Position numbers and translations under genes: made by a program. From Fasciola hepatica (lineage: Eukaryota; Platyhelminthes; Trematoda; Plagiorchiida; Fasciolidae): a DNA stretch of 64,000 nt. Positions 12,596 to 22,052 of this stretch are shown here, one piece after another; the stretch's first letter is position 1; each line of letters starts with the position of its first letter. The notes below the pieces were generated by a model, which saw nothing but the letters and a program-made list of their open reading frames with translations, was not told the origin of the DNA and did no database searches. The stretch covers positions 19,666,001 through 19,730,000 of the forward strand of contig CANUEZ040000024.1 of assembly GCA_948099385.1 (NCBI GenBank), in the 5' to 3' direction.

Positions 12596-13744
12596 ATGCC
12601 TCCAAAAAGAGTCAAAAATATTGCATCCAAGTGCCTAGTTTGTTCGAAAGTTGTTCGCTCACGCGACAAATCTCTTCAGTGTGATGGTTGTGATGGTTGG
12701 GTCCATCTTGAGTGTTCTGAAATGAGTATTGATCTTTACGAAGCCCTGGACAAATGCCGTGCAAAGTTGCTCAAGGTGCTGTGCATCAAATGCACCGAGC
12801 TATCAACACCTGTGTGGCCCGCAAAGCAGTCGGCGGAAATGGCTCTTCCTGTCACAGATACAGCAGCGTCATCAACTTCGTCGTCGTCATCATTATTAGC
12901 ACCGTCAATCAGTTCATCGCCATCAATAGCAGCAAAATCAGCGGCGTCGTCATCGTCTTCTTCTCCGCCAACATCACTCTCACCGTCATCATTGCCGTCA
13001 GAAGGGGAAAATTCCGCCGAGGTATCTATTCCCGACTGTGCTACGTATGCAGAGGTGGCTTCAACATCGGTCACTGGGCCAATCGGAACAAAGCGCCGCC
13101 AACGCCAGAAGCTACCGAAGTCTGCCTGCTATAATGCGGACCCAGTTGGCACTGATGTGGCCACGCAAGCACTAGACGATATTATAGGAACAAAACCCAG
13201 CCGTCAGAGCACCACCGCGGATGAAAGTAGACCGGCCTGGATAACAACTGCGGATCGTCCACGAAGAGCGCCACCGTCGAGGAAACAGTGTTTCCTAATA
13301 GTGAACTTGCCTGAGACAAAGGAGACCACGGCACAGGCACGTCTGGACCACGATATTGCGAGTCTCCGGAGTATACTAACAAAACTCTTTGTCCCCGGGG
13401 AGGAGGAGACCGCGGAGAAGTTGCGGGTGAAATCAGCATTCCGAATTGGCAAAGCTAGTGACGCTGAACGCCCCCGTCCACTGAAAGTAGTGCTGGACTC
13501 TGAGGAATCCGCGACTTCTGTGTTAAGAAGATCCCACCGGCTAAAAGGCGAGCAAGTGCGGCTGCACCGAGATCTAGACCCTGCGGATCGTGAGAAGTAT
13601 AGAAATGCTTTGATTGAACGACGTGAACGAATGGAACAAGGGGAAAGGGACTTGATCATTCGGGATTTTCGGGTGCAGAAACGGCGCCCTCACTTCCGGT
13701 GGAGGCCGCTGACGCTAGTGTCCCTGTCAGCCCCCCCAAGCTAG
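12596..13744 (+). CDS. CR1 LINE ORF1 protein, PHD-finger type
   Basis: This is a 382-residue product if started at the ATG at 12596 (context CACAATGC; the frame is also open upstream but without better evidence). Residues about 13-70 form a PHD-type zinc finger with Cys4-His-Cys3 order: CLVC, CDGC, HLEC and CIKC. A long Ser-rich, low-complexity linker follows (about 95-150). The C-terminal third has an RRM-like and basic region (blocks KQCFLIVNLPET, SAFRIGK, RPLKVVL, VRLHRDLDPADREKY). ORF1 proteins of this kind bind LINE RNA and act as chaperones in the ribonucleoprotein particle; that role is family knowledge. It overlaps ORF2 by a -1 frame relation and ends just after a run of seven C. Confidence 0.85.
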   Translation: MPPKRVKNIASKCLVCSKVVRSRDKSLQCDGCDGWVHLECSEMSIDLYEALDKCRAKLLKVLCIKCTELSTPVWPAKQSAEMALPVTDTAASSTSSSSSLLAPSISSSPSIAAKSAASSSSSSPPTSLSPSSLPSEGENSAEVSIPDCATYAEVASTSVTGPIGTKRRQRQKLPKSACYNADPVGTDVATQALDDIIGTKPSRQSTTADESRPAWITTADRPRRAPPSRKQCFLIVNLPETKETTAQARLDHDIASLRSILTKLFVPGEEETAEKLRVKSAFRIGKASDAERPRPLKVVLDSEESATSVLRRSHRLKGEQVRLHRDLDPADREKYRNALIERRERMEQGERDLIIRDFRVQKRRPHFRWRPLTLVSLSAPPS

Positions 13745-16587
13745 GACGCCCTGAACAAACGGATGTGGTAGCAGGCCGAGACAGTGTCGTCATCCTGTTG
13801 TCTAACGTCCGTGGTCTGCTGAACAAGAGGGATGACCTGGAACACCTGCTGCAGTCCAGCTCACCTACTATGATAGCATTGACGGAGACGTGGCTGAGTA
13901 ACAATGTTCTAGACTCTGAGGTGTCCCTCCCTGGCTACACCCTATTCCGAGTCGATAGGAACTCTATCAGAGCTGGTGGAGGCGTAGCATTGTTCGTACG
14001 ATCAGACATCCCAACCGTGCAGTTAGAGGCATTCGCAGACCCGCAAGGATTCGGTGAAGCCATCTGGTGCCGCGTCAAGCTAACCGCCGGGGGCTTTAGG
14101 ACAGTTGGAGTCATTTATCGGACACCTGCGGTCACTCCTCCAGATATGATAAACTTATTGAGGAGATGGGCGTGCAACGGCCACTGCCTCGTCCTGGGCG
14201 ACTTCAATGCTCCGCATATTGATTGGACGTCAAGCAGGACAGCGGCCGGGGCTGATCCTTTCTCTCGGAAATTACTGACAACGGTCCAAGAACTGGCACT
14301 ACACCAACATGTTCAGGAATCGACCCGGAGGCAATCCGGCCGCGGTTCCATTCTGGATCTGGTGATTTCTCCCAGGAGCTCGGACGTCGATAAGGTTGAA
14401 CATCTCCCTCCACTGGGAAGCAGTGACCATATGGTGCTAGAAATTCACTGGCGCACTGGTTCTTGTCCATCCCCTAGACCACACATGGGACGTAATGTTT
14501 GGCGCACTTCATTCGAAGATGTCCGGAGAGCGGCATTAGACGTCAACTGGTTTCCCACGGATTCAGATGTCCACCGCGATGTGAACGAAGCTTGGGCGTT
14601 TATTCGTGACGGTATCTTGTACCTTATGAATACCTACTGCCCCCTCAACCGGCGTACACCTCGGGTTAAGGGACCGCCGTGGTTTGATCTGGAGCTCAGA
14701 CGCCTGCTCAAACGACGAAATCGGGCCTGGCAGCGGTTCCGATCCACAGGTGAGGGTTATGATCTCTATCGCAGGATTCGTAACCAGTGTACCGAACAAA
14801 AACGAATAAAGCGGATGGCGTTCGAGGAGGCCCTTGCGGTCGATGCGGTGCGAGCACCCAAGCGCCTGTTTGCATACTTAAAGCGCCGCACCAGAGCGAA
14901 GGTGGGTATCCCCGCGCTGATGAACAACGACGAAATGGTTGCAACAGATGACGGAAAGGCTGAGACACTAGCCAAACATTATCTGTCAGTTTATTCTGTG
15001 GAGGAAGGTGCGCCAATCCCGATGGTGGATAGCTCGCCGCTGTTCATTATGTATGATTTTGGGGAGCCGGAAGTGAACAAGATGCTCAAGTCCATCAAAA
15101 CCCATAAGTCACCGGGACCGGACGACGTGCATCCGCTGATGTTGAAGGAGTTGGCGGACCAGCTAACTACACCACTAACGCGGTTGTTCAATTTGTCGTT
15201 GGCCACTGGAAGTCTACCTCAGGAGTGGAAAAAAGCAGTTGTTGTTCCGCTGTACAAGGGTGGGACAAAATCCACCTCGGCCAACTACCGCCCAGTTAGC
15301 CTCACTTCCGTGGTTGGAAAGGTCATGGAAAGGCTGGTGGCTGTTCGTATACGTGAACATCTGGAGCGCTGTCAACTGCTATGCGCAGAGCAGCACGGTT
15401 TTCGGCGGAACAGATCATGTCTGTCAAACCTGTTGACCGCCCGTGAAAGTTGGTCGAACTCCAAGGCCGAGGGATATGTCACGGACGTCATCTTCGTGGA
15501 CTTTAGTAAGGCGTTTGACAAAGTTCCTCACAATGGGCTGTTGCTGAAACTCCGGGCCATGGGCATCTCAGGGCCCATGCTTCACTGGATTGAGGATTTC
15601 TTGGTCGGGAGAACCTTTTCCGTGAGAGTTGCACAGTCCCAGTCCGCGTGGTATCCAGTTGGCAGTGGCGTGCCGCAAGGCTCCGTGCTAGGACCCCTGT
15701 TGTTTCTAGTGTTTGTAAACGACCTACCACAGACCATTCGATCCAAATGCCTTATCTACGCCGATGATCTCAAGATCTGGCGCACCATTCGATCGGCAGA
15801 GGATCGCGAGATACTACAGGAGGATCTGCAGGCCCTCGTCAGTTGGTCGACCACCTGGGGTCTACCGATAAACGTGGACAAGTGCGCGAGCATGAGGATT
15901 GGTGGCCCCAACGATACTTCCGGCTACTGCCTTGGGAGTATCGTACTCCGTCACACGCAGGAGGAAAAGGATCTTGGAGTTGTTGTCACCAGCAATCTGA
16001 AGACAAGAGCACACACTGAGAGAGCGTGCTGCTCAGCGTGGAAGATACTTGGTCCCATCCGCCGTTCATTTGGGCCTCTACCCCGGGACACTTTCCGACT
16101 GCTTTATGTCTCACATGTACGTCCTCGTTTGGAATATGGCGGTCCAGCTGTCTACCCGTGCACGGCGGCGGAAGTAGCCAAACTGGAACGGATGCAACGT
16201 GCTGCCACACGCCTCGTGGCCGGACTGCGTGGGTTCAGCTATGAGGAACGCCTAAAAGTCACCGAGTTGTTTCCCATTGCCTATCGGCGGCTTCGAGGCG
16301 ACCTCATCTATGCCAGGCGCATAATCCGCGGTGAGTTGGGCCGGGAACTACAGGCGGAATTCCCGCTCAGGAATAATAATCGTACCAGAGGACACAACCT
16401 GACGCTTCGTAAGGTGCATTCCACCGGCTTACCGGCCATCTATCGATTGTCAAGGAGGGTGACCAATCTCTGGAACGCTCTACCGACCGAAGTGGTGGAA
16501 GAGGAAACCGAGACACTATTCAAGAGGAAATTGGACCAGACCCTGAAGGTTTATTGGCGGAGCACCGACATCCAGCCGAGTCAATAG
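13699..16587 (+). CDS. CR1 LINE ORF2: AP-type endonuclease and reverse transcriptase
   Basis: About 960 codons, open from 13627. The endonuclease (residues about 30-255) shows LLSNVRGLLNKR, ALTETWL, VIYRTPA, LGDFNAPHIDW, SILDLVISPRSSD and GSSDHMVLE, so all catalytic blocks are present. Reverse transcriptase (about 460-720): HKSPGPDDVHPLMLKELAD, VVVPLYKGGTKS, ANYRPVSLTSVVGKVMERL, EQHGFRRNRSC, VDFSKAFDKVPH (first Asp), SGVPQGSVLGPLLFLVF and IYADDLKIW (catalytic ADD). The C-terminal thumb and zinc-like region ends near PIAYRRLRGDLIYARRIIRG and WNALPTEVVEE. It nicks target DNA and primes reverse transcription. The frame begins upstream of any ATG: codon 1 at 13699 is GTG, and the first in-frame ATG lies inside the endonuclease (about 13868). 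It is probably expressed by frameshift or reinitiation from ORF1. Confidence 0.92.
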   Translation: MEAADASVPVSPPKLGRPEQTDVVAGRDSVVILLSNVRGLLNKRDDLEHLLQSSSPTMIALTETWLSNNVLDSEVSLPGYTLFRVDRNSIRAGGGVALFVRSDIPTVQLEAFADPQGFGEAIWCRVKLTAGGFRTVGVIYRTPAVTPPDMINLLRRWACNGHCLVLGDFNAPHIDWTSSRTAAGADPFSRKLLTTVQELALHQHVQESTRRQSGRGSILDLVISPRSSDVDKVEHLPPLGSSDHMVLEIHWRTGSCPSPRPHMGRNVWRTSFEDVRRAALDVNWFPTDSDVHRDVNEAWAFIRDGILYLMNTYCPLNRRTPRVKGPPWFDLELRRLLKRRNRAWQRFRSTGEGYDLYRRIRNQCTEQKRIKRMAFEEALAVDAVRAPKRLFAYLKRRTRAKVGIPALMNNDEMVATDDGKAETLAKHYLSVYSVEEGAPIPMVDSSPLFIMYDFGEPEVNKMLKSIKTHKSPGPDDVHPLMLKELADQLTTPLTRLFNLSLATGSLPQEWKKAVVVPLYKGGTKSTSANYRPVSLTSVVGKVMERLVAVRIREHLERCQLLCAEQHGFRRNRSCLSNLLTARESWSNSKAEGYVTDVIFVDFSKAFDKVPHNGLLLKLRAMGISGPMLHWIEDFLVGRTFSVRVAQSQSAWYPVGSGVPQGSVLGPLLFLVFVNDLPQTIRSKCLIYADDLKIWRTIRSAEDREILQEDLQALVSWSTTWGLPINVDKCASMRIGGPNDTSGYCLGSIVLRHTQEEKDLGVVVTSNLKTRAHTERACCSAWKILGPIRRSFGPLPRDTFRLLYVSHVRPRLEYGGPAVYPCTAAEVAKLERMQRAATRLVAGLRGFSYEERLKVTELFPIAYRRLRGDLIYARRIIRGELGRELQAEFPLRNNNRTRGHNLTLRKVHSTGLPAIYRLSRRVTNLWNALPTEVVEEETETLFKRKLDQTLKVYWRSTDIQPSQ
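13731..13744 (+). promoter_or_regulatory. Possible -1 slippery site at the ORF1/ORF2 overlap
   Basis: A run of seven C (13731-13737) lies five bases before the ORF1 stop TAG (13742-13744). ORF1 reads GCC CCC CCA here, and a one-base backward slip enters the ORF2 frame. The call is an inference from position and frame; no downstream pseudoknot was modelled. Confidence 0.35.
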
Positions 16588-16638
16588 AGTACGATGTGAT
16601 GGGGCTCATACGGGATGACTTCCCACTGCCCTTTACCT

Positions 16639-16672
16639 GAAGACTGAAGACTGAAGACTGACTGACTGACTG
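16639..16672 (+). repeat. Short tandem tract at the 3' end of the CR1 LINE
   Basis: Three CTGAAGA units are followed by CTGA units, which fits the short simple repeats that end CR1-type LINEs. The 26-40 kb copy of the same family ends at about 40018 with a degenerate counterpart (ATGAAGAATGAAG). Confidence 0.6.
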
Positions 16673-16939
16673 TGCAACCTGAACCTGAACTGAATCTGAA
16701 CTGCGGTACACCAGAGGTGCGGCTATCTCCCTCGGTGAGTGTAGCCGTTTTTCAAATTTTTAGAACACATAGCTCGTCCCCCTCCACTTAAGTTGATCTT
16801 TGTCTGTGCTGACTGGATCCTGAATAATGTCAATGCCCCTCACCATTGATATAACGGCTTGCTCAGACGAGGCTACTTTCTCCATGAGGCAATGTGATTC
16901 CCCCTCTGTGGCCATAGCCACATTGCAATGTCTCATTCC

Positions 16940-17081
16940 TCAATCCGGACGAAACGGTCCTTCATAATGCTTTGGCAACGGATGCACTAAAATGTACCGT
17001 CCAAAGTCAGGCTGCAGAGATAGCTGAGCTAAGGGCCACTGTCCGCACCCTCCCTAGTGGCACATTGCCCACCGCCGAATT
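16940..17081 (+). pseudogene. LINE ORF1, N-terminal part, cut off by transposon
   Basis: The frame from about 16940 reads DETVLHNALATDALKC, then TVQSQAAEIAELRATVRTL, a coiled-coil-like heptad pattern, and stops only after entering the transposon end. An upstream ATG at 16828 opens a neighbouring frame (starting MSMPLTIDIT), so a frameshift is likely between them. I infer it is the amino-terminal half of the ORF1 that continues at 22053; a related uninterrupted copy would prove this. Confidence 0.5.
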
Positions 17082-17101
17082 CCGGTAACGTGCCGGTAAC
17101 C
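17082..17101 (+). repeat. Left inverted terminal sequence of the DNA transposon
   Basis: It consists of two CCGGTAAC-type units, CCGGTAACGTGCCGGTAACC. It matches the reverse complement of 21983-22002 with two mismatches. This is the left boundary, within a few bases. Confidence 0.65.
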
Positions 17102-17655
17102 GATGGGCAGAGAAATCACTGAAATTTCAAGAAAAGAATGACGTAGTTCGTTCTAATTCGCTGTATAGATTACCAATGTCCTATTTTCATGGTTATTCGT
17201 TCCCGTTGATTGCGTTACAAATGCAGTGCCAATTGTTTTAACTGACTGGTATTTTCCCGGCGGCAGCCATTTTGGTCGTGCTTTGTTCGCTAAGGTGAGC
17301 GGTGCGCTTCTTTTCCTTTGGGTGCTGATGACCCGTGGTGGCTGTAAAGTGTTAGTGACATATCAGGTTATCATTTACCAATTAGTAAATGATAAGCTGA
17401 ATAGTAAAAACTGCAATATTGTGCTATAATTGTACTTAGAGCATGATGAGAACATGATGAAGCATTTTTCGCGTAACTCTGATGATACCCAAGTAGTTTT
17501 GTAAAATTCATGAAGCTTCGAGGTTTTCGTATTGAGTGCTCTGATATCGTGTGACATCTGCAGTATGTTTTTCAATTATGCTATGCTGCCGTTTTATTAC
17601 TATTGGTTAACAACTAAGTGCATTTTAGGACCTTGTTACGTATTATTGACGGACA

Positions 17656-19846
17656 ATGGCCGATATGACGAAACAAAAGAGATATTATCTGAAAAAGAAA
17701 GAACTTAGCTCACTGATGTGTGCTCTCTGTGATGAAGCCACCCTATGGGAACATCGGCATGGTTGCCCTAAGTGGGTTTTGCAAGGTGAGGTTATTCAGT
17801 GGCGATGTTACTTACCGTTCCGATTCAACACCTTTAGGAGTTGCAGGTGAATGCAGCGCTGTGGGCTCCGAAGACGTGTACCGTGTGGAAGAGGGATGTT
17901 CTATTGCAAGAGGTGAACGCGGTCTGCCGTGTGCTTCCACATCACAACCAACAATGATGGGTAAATTACTCCGTTGAATTATGTTACACCGAATGAAACA
18001 GTTTCTGCGGCTCAGACAGTTTGTGAAGCTGAAGGTACACCTGAAGAAAGGCCGACTGTGTCAGGTAAACCCTAATTCTAAGCTGATTTTCGTATTAGTT
18101 ACTTCTTTGGCCAGTCTACGACGTGCATCACAGTTTGAAGAGGAGAGCGGTTCGCTGCTTAACTCACTATCAAAGGCTTTCATTCGATATCGACTGACGC
18201 TGGTGCAACAGAAGGGTATACTGGAGGCTATAGGCAAACATATACCAAACATACGTCGGGACCCAAGGACATTGTTGCGCACGCCACGGGAATGTCCAAC
18301 CACGACATTGGAAAACGGCGAATATGTACACATGGGTTTAACCGAAGGCTTGCAGATGCAGTTGAGTAACATCACCGCTGTACCGGACGAGGTCTTCCTC
18401 CAGTTAAACTGTGACGGCACTTCTGTGTTTCGTTCGTCGGACCTGCAGCTGTGGCCTGTCCTTGCCAGGGTGGTGAAGCCTTATTGCTTGCCCGTACTTA
18501 CCGCCGGTTTTTACTGCGGTCGTGGGAAACCATCAGAGGTGTCATCTTATGTGGGTGCAACTGTCAAAGAAGTAAACCATTTGTTGACAGAAGGCCTCAA
18601 GCTTGGTGAGAGGTCTGTGAAGTGTCGCCTGTCATCTATAATCTGTGATACTCCGGCACGGGCCTTTATTAGACAAGTGAAAGGTCCTACTGGCTACTTT
18701 GGCTGTGATAAATGCATCCAGCGTGGATTTCACTGCGACAAAAGGATGACATTCCCCCATGTCAAATGCAAGTTACGTGACAACGAAGCTTTTCGTTCAC
18801 GTCGACACCACAAACATCATATTGGTGTGAGTCCTTTTCTTTCCCTCCCTATCGACATGGTTAAACATTTTCCACTGGATTACATGCACCTTGTTTGCTT
18901 GGGTGTGATGAAGAGGTTGATTGATTTGTGGTTGTTTGGTCCGCGTGATGCATTTGGCCGCTTGGACAAAGCTGCTACTGTCGAACTGGGAAGCCGTATA
19001 CTTTTGTCACACCCAAACACTCCGTGTGATTTTCAGCGACTCTGTCGACATGTACATAATGTTGAACGATGGAAGGCCACCGAATTTCGCATGTTCCTTT
19101 TGTATTTGGGGCCGGTTTGTCTGAAAGGATTGTTGTCGGATGATGCGTATGATCATTTCATCTTATTGTTTGTTGCCATTTACATACTGTGCCACCCCTT
19201 TTTGCACAAAACTTGTAACTCTTTCGCAGAAACCATCCTGCGTATATTTGTACAAAGAACGAGTTCCCTTTATGGTATCTCTAACGTCGTGTACAATGTT
19301 CACGCCGTTATTCATTTACCAGCAGACGTTCTTCGTCATGGCACTTTAGACTCTTTTTCCTGTTTCCCTTTTGAGTCCTTCTTACGGACACTGAAATTCT
19401 CCATTCGCGGTCCCCGAAATCCCGCTCAGCAACTGTATCGGCGTTTGCGTGAGAGAACCTTTCCCGATAACAACGATTCATCTGAGGCCATCCGTGATGA
19501 CGTTGGAAATGTGGCTACCCGTTTCCGGGTATGCAAGACAGCGATGGTGGTGAGGGGAATGGTTCTGTCATGCTTACCACCAAACAACATTGTCGTTGCA
19601 GGTGGGAAGCCAGCAGTTGTAGAGAACATTTCTGGGGATTCCATAACCATTCGTTATTTCTTAAACCCACGTGATTTTTTTCTTACCCCAATGAAATCCA
19701 GTCATCTGTACATTTTTTCTGTTGACGGACTGGATGACAATGTTGTCCAAGTTTCCGTAAAAACCCTTCTTTGTAAATGTTTTCGTATTTCTCTCACCAA
19801 TAATGTGGATGTGTTGATACCCATATTACACACCTTCACAAAGTAA
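17656..19846 (+). CDS. RNase H-fold DDE transposase (CACTA/Tnp2-like), four exons
   Basis: Exons by frame and GT-AG ends: 17656-17785, 17847-17960, 18002-18064 and 18099-19846; the introns are 61, 41 and 34 bp and all interrupt codons after base 1. The product is about 685 residues. The N-terminus has a small Cys/His cluster (CALC...HRHGC). The catalytic region has 'LNCDGTSVFRSS' (first Asp), 'ICDTPARAFIRQVKGPTGYF' (second Asp) followed by a zinc-like pair GCDKC, then 'FPLDYMHLVCLGVMKRLIDL', and Glu candidates in 'AETILRIFVQR' or 'PFESFLRTLK'. This layout is shared with CACTA/Tnp2-type transposases of animals. It would cut and rejoin the element ends in the nucleus. No stop or frameshift is present in the 1.75-kb last exon. 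The last stop TAA overlaps a GTAAAA donor-like sequence. Confidence 0.75.
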
Positions 19847-19923
19847 AACTTCTCTTTTAAAGCAGATGTCTTAGGTTTCTGTCGTTACTTTAACATGATA
19901 CCGAATGAACTAACTTTTTTCAG

Positions 19924-21494
19924 ATGTACTTGGTCGTCATGTTTCATGTTGATGACACGGTCGCCATTGTTCACAGCAATTGGCTGACTGATGGGAACCG
20001 TGTGCGCTGGCCGAAGTCATCCACCTTTCAGGCCTACCAACGCCTCTTGTTGGACGGTGGATGTTTGCCGGAAACGGTTCCAGCTTACGATTTTCATGAG
20101 ATTTATCACTCAGGTAACACTCCCAGTTATATGCATTCTTCTCAGATAATCTCAGAGATGCAATTAAATTCGAAAGGAATTTTCTTGCCGAATCCGGTAT
20201 GTCGGCGTCAACGGATGATACGTTGCCAATGACACCATTTTCGCAGCGGTACACCGTTCGCCGCAGGTACATTGTTATACGTTATCACATTCCTTTTAGA
20301 ATACCGGTACCATTGTCATCGGATGACAGTTCTGTCGAGATACCTCCGTCGCAGAGGATTCGAAGAGAGAATCTCCGATACAATTCCCCGACTCCCCCGG
20401 TGATATCATGGCTCTTGTCCATTCATCACCTAGGTAAGTCCAGTGCGAAGTCCTCGTTTCATATTAGTTATAGTCCACCAACATTGAAGTCTCAGAGGAG
20501 ACCCAGCGAAGATGCCATATTGTCAAAGGTGGCCGGTCCCAGGTATGTTGCGTAAAAGTTACTAACACTCCTATACTGCAATTAGCACAATACAAGTTGT
20601 AACAACGCCCGTATCTCCACAGCCTATGCCCGCTTACGCCAGCAAGTGGCAAGGTTAGTTTCTCATTATCAGCTACTACGATTACCAGACTACTTCGAAC
20701 GGATGCTGTCAAACCTAAGTGGCATTCGCAACGATATGGCGTTGATGATCGCCAAAATTGACGGCGTAATTTGTCGCCTGGATGCGACAAATACGACGGA
20801 CTACGAGCCTCTACAAGCAGACAATATCACAGATCTTCTGAAACTGGAAGAAGATCTTTCGGTACTGAATAACTTCACGGGCACCGTAAGTGATAGAATA
20901 ATTCCACATCATATTATAAGGTCAACGCACTCAAGCGTCATCTGTGCACCGATCTTGGATCAAGTATACGCCGAATGCTTGCATCTTTGATCGGGGAGAA
21001 TTTGGCACTCGCGTGCAATTGGACCGGAACAGCCGGTAAAATTGCAGTGGGAAGCTACAAGTTTCCGAAAGCCGTCATTGGTCAGTCTAATGAAATGTAA
21101 TTACTGTTTATTTACAGACGCCGTAAAATCTACCAATCGTTTCCGGGAGTCGTCTGTGCTAGAGATCGAGCGTACCATGAAACGATGGTTTACCGACGCA
21201 AGAGATCGCGGCTTAGGACGCAAAACTGCCAGGTACGTTCACTGATCACGCATTTGCAGTCCCATGGTAAATTGTTTTATTTATTTGCACAAACGACGAT
21301 AACGAATTTCATGCTTCACTTTACTTAACTAATTACCGTTTCGGAGTCCGTAGTATATATATCACTGCAGTATTCTATTTGTATGTATCTGATTATTCAT
21401 ATCTATACGTATATTTATTTTCGTCCCACAATTCATCTTATTTCTGATTCACACCTTTGTTATCCTTTCCAGATGTCGGCGCGAAACAGTGTGA
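19924..21494 (+). CDS. DUF4806-like accessory protein of the DNA transposon, multi-exon
   Basis: Proposed exons: 19924-20113, 20146-20266, 20300-20542 (may hold one more intron), about 20585-20653, 20689-20885, 20921-21080, 21118-21232 and 21473-21494 (stop TGA). Most introns are 32-36 bp. The N-terminus (VVMFHVDDTVAIVHSNWL, NRVRWP, FQAYQRLLLDGG) resembles the start of animal proteins that carry DUF4806 near their C-terminus. The C-terminal block runs from VNALKRHLCTDLGSSIRRML through LALACNWTGTAGKIAVGSYK to DAVKSTNRFRESSVLEIER, matching my knowledge of DUF4806 (central WTGTKGK-like core). Its biochemical role is unknown; placement beside the transposase suggests a transposon-encoded partner. 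One junction near 20434-20468 does not resolve cleanly, so exon 3 is provisional. Confidence 0.6.
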
Positions 21495-21911
21495 TGGGAA
21501 GAAGTTTGTTCCCTAGATTCACATTGTAAATATAACCAATATATAAAATTTTTACTTCGTACAATTTGTTCGTTTTGAAATGTCTAAGGTTCAGCATTTT
21601 GGAATGAGTGTCATTTGGGTTGCACTGCAAGTTGTAAGACGTTAGATTATGCCGTCCTCAAGTAAGCATCGCTGTGGGAGAGTGGAGAGTGGACAAGCTT
21701 TCGGAATGCAGTAGCAGGCAATCATAAAATTGTATGTGCAAAGTATGTGGGGATAAGACTGTTCGCCTAGGTAACTTGATCAATCAGTTAACTACTTGCG
21801 TAAATTTCGGAAAAGCTAGAATGGCATGATCGTTGGAGGGGCGTGGGCGATTTCGAAAATCGGGTTTAAATTTAAAAATGGATTGAAATCGTACTCCGAT
21901 TTCGGTGTGAT

Positions 21912-22052
21912 TCCGGTGTGCCCTTCCGGTACCGGCACCCTACCGGTAACAATACCGGCAAGCTACCGGCAACCTACCGGCTAGTTACCGGCAAGTTACC
22001 GGCAAGCTACCGGCAAGTTACCGGATCCGGTCCGGATCCGGTCCGGAACCGG
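21912..22052 (-). repeat. Right subterminal CCGG array of the DNA transposon
   Basis: About sixteen CCGG cores lie in 140 bp. The central units are spaced 10 bp apart as TACCGGCAAG or TACCGGCAAC, and the last ones are compressed to ATCCGG/TCCGG. On the minus strand it reads like an expanded version of the left end. It is a probable transposase binding platform. Confidence 0.65.

Larger units (their letters stand above)
12370..16690 (+). mobile_element. CR1-clade LINE, apparently full length with both ORFs open
   Basis: The element has a 5' leader, ORF1 (zinc-finger, RNA-binding type), overlapping ORF2 (endonuclease plus reverse transcriptase) and a 3' UTR ending in a short tandem tract (CTGAAGA and CTGA units, 16639-16672). 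Non-LTR elements of the CR1 clade copy their RNA back into a nicked target site. The copy at 26-40 kb is a broken relative: its four pieces match this one block by block, and both are about 4.3 kb. I did not find a clear TSD. The 5' limit is uncertain because it abuts the relic at 10.4-12.36 kb; homology to the 26-kb copy is clear from about 12500. No stop or frameshift was seen in either ORF, so this is the best candidate here for recent activity. Confidence 0.85.
17082..22052 (+). mobile_element. Two-gene DNA transposon (CACTA/EnSpm-like) inserted in a LINE
   Basis: The element of about 4.97 kb is bounded by related inverted ends. The first 20 bases (17082-17101) match the reverse complement of 21983-22002 at 18 of 20 positions. 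The right end is a 130-bp array of about sixteen CCGG cores, mostly TACCGGCAAG-like units; the left end has only two. Subterminal arrays of this sort are typical of CACTA-type elements, but I do not see the CACTA terminal tetranucleotide, so the superfamily is tentative. Inside are a spliced transposase gene (17656-19846) and a spliced DUF4806-like gene (19924-21494), both on the + strand and without visible lesions. It lies within ORF1 of the second LINE and so is younger than that copy. A clean TSD could not be fixed because both junctions are CCGG-rich. Confidence 0.72.

Noticed and set aside
12736..13659. Long minus-strand frames of 112 and 151 codons
   Set aside because: They are antisense to the intact LINE ORF1 and show no domain; they are shadows of the real frame.
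18061..18420. Minus-strand frame of 119 codons
   Set aside because: It is the complement of the transposase catalytic exon with no motif of its own.
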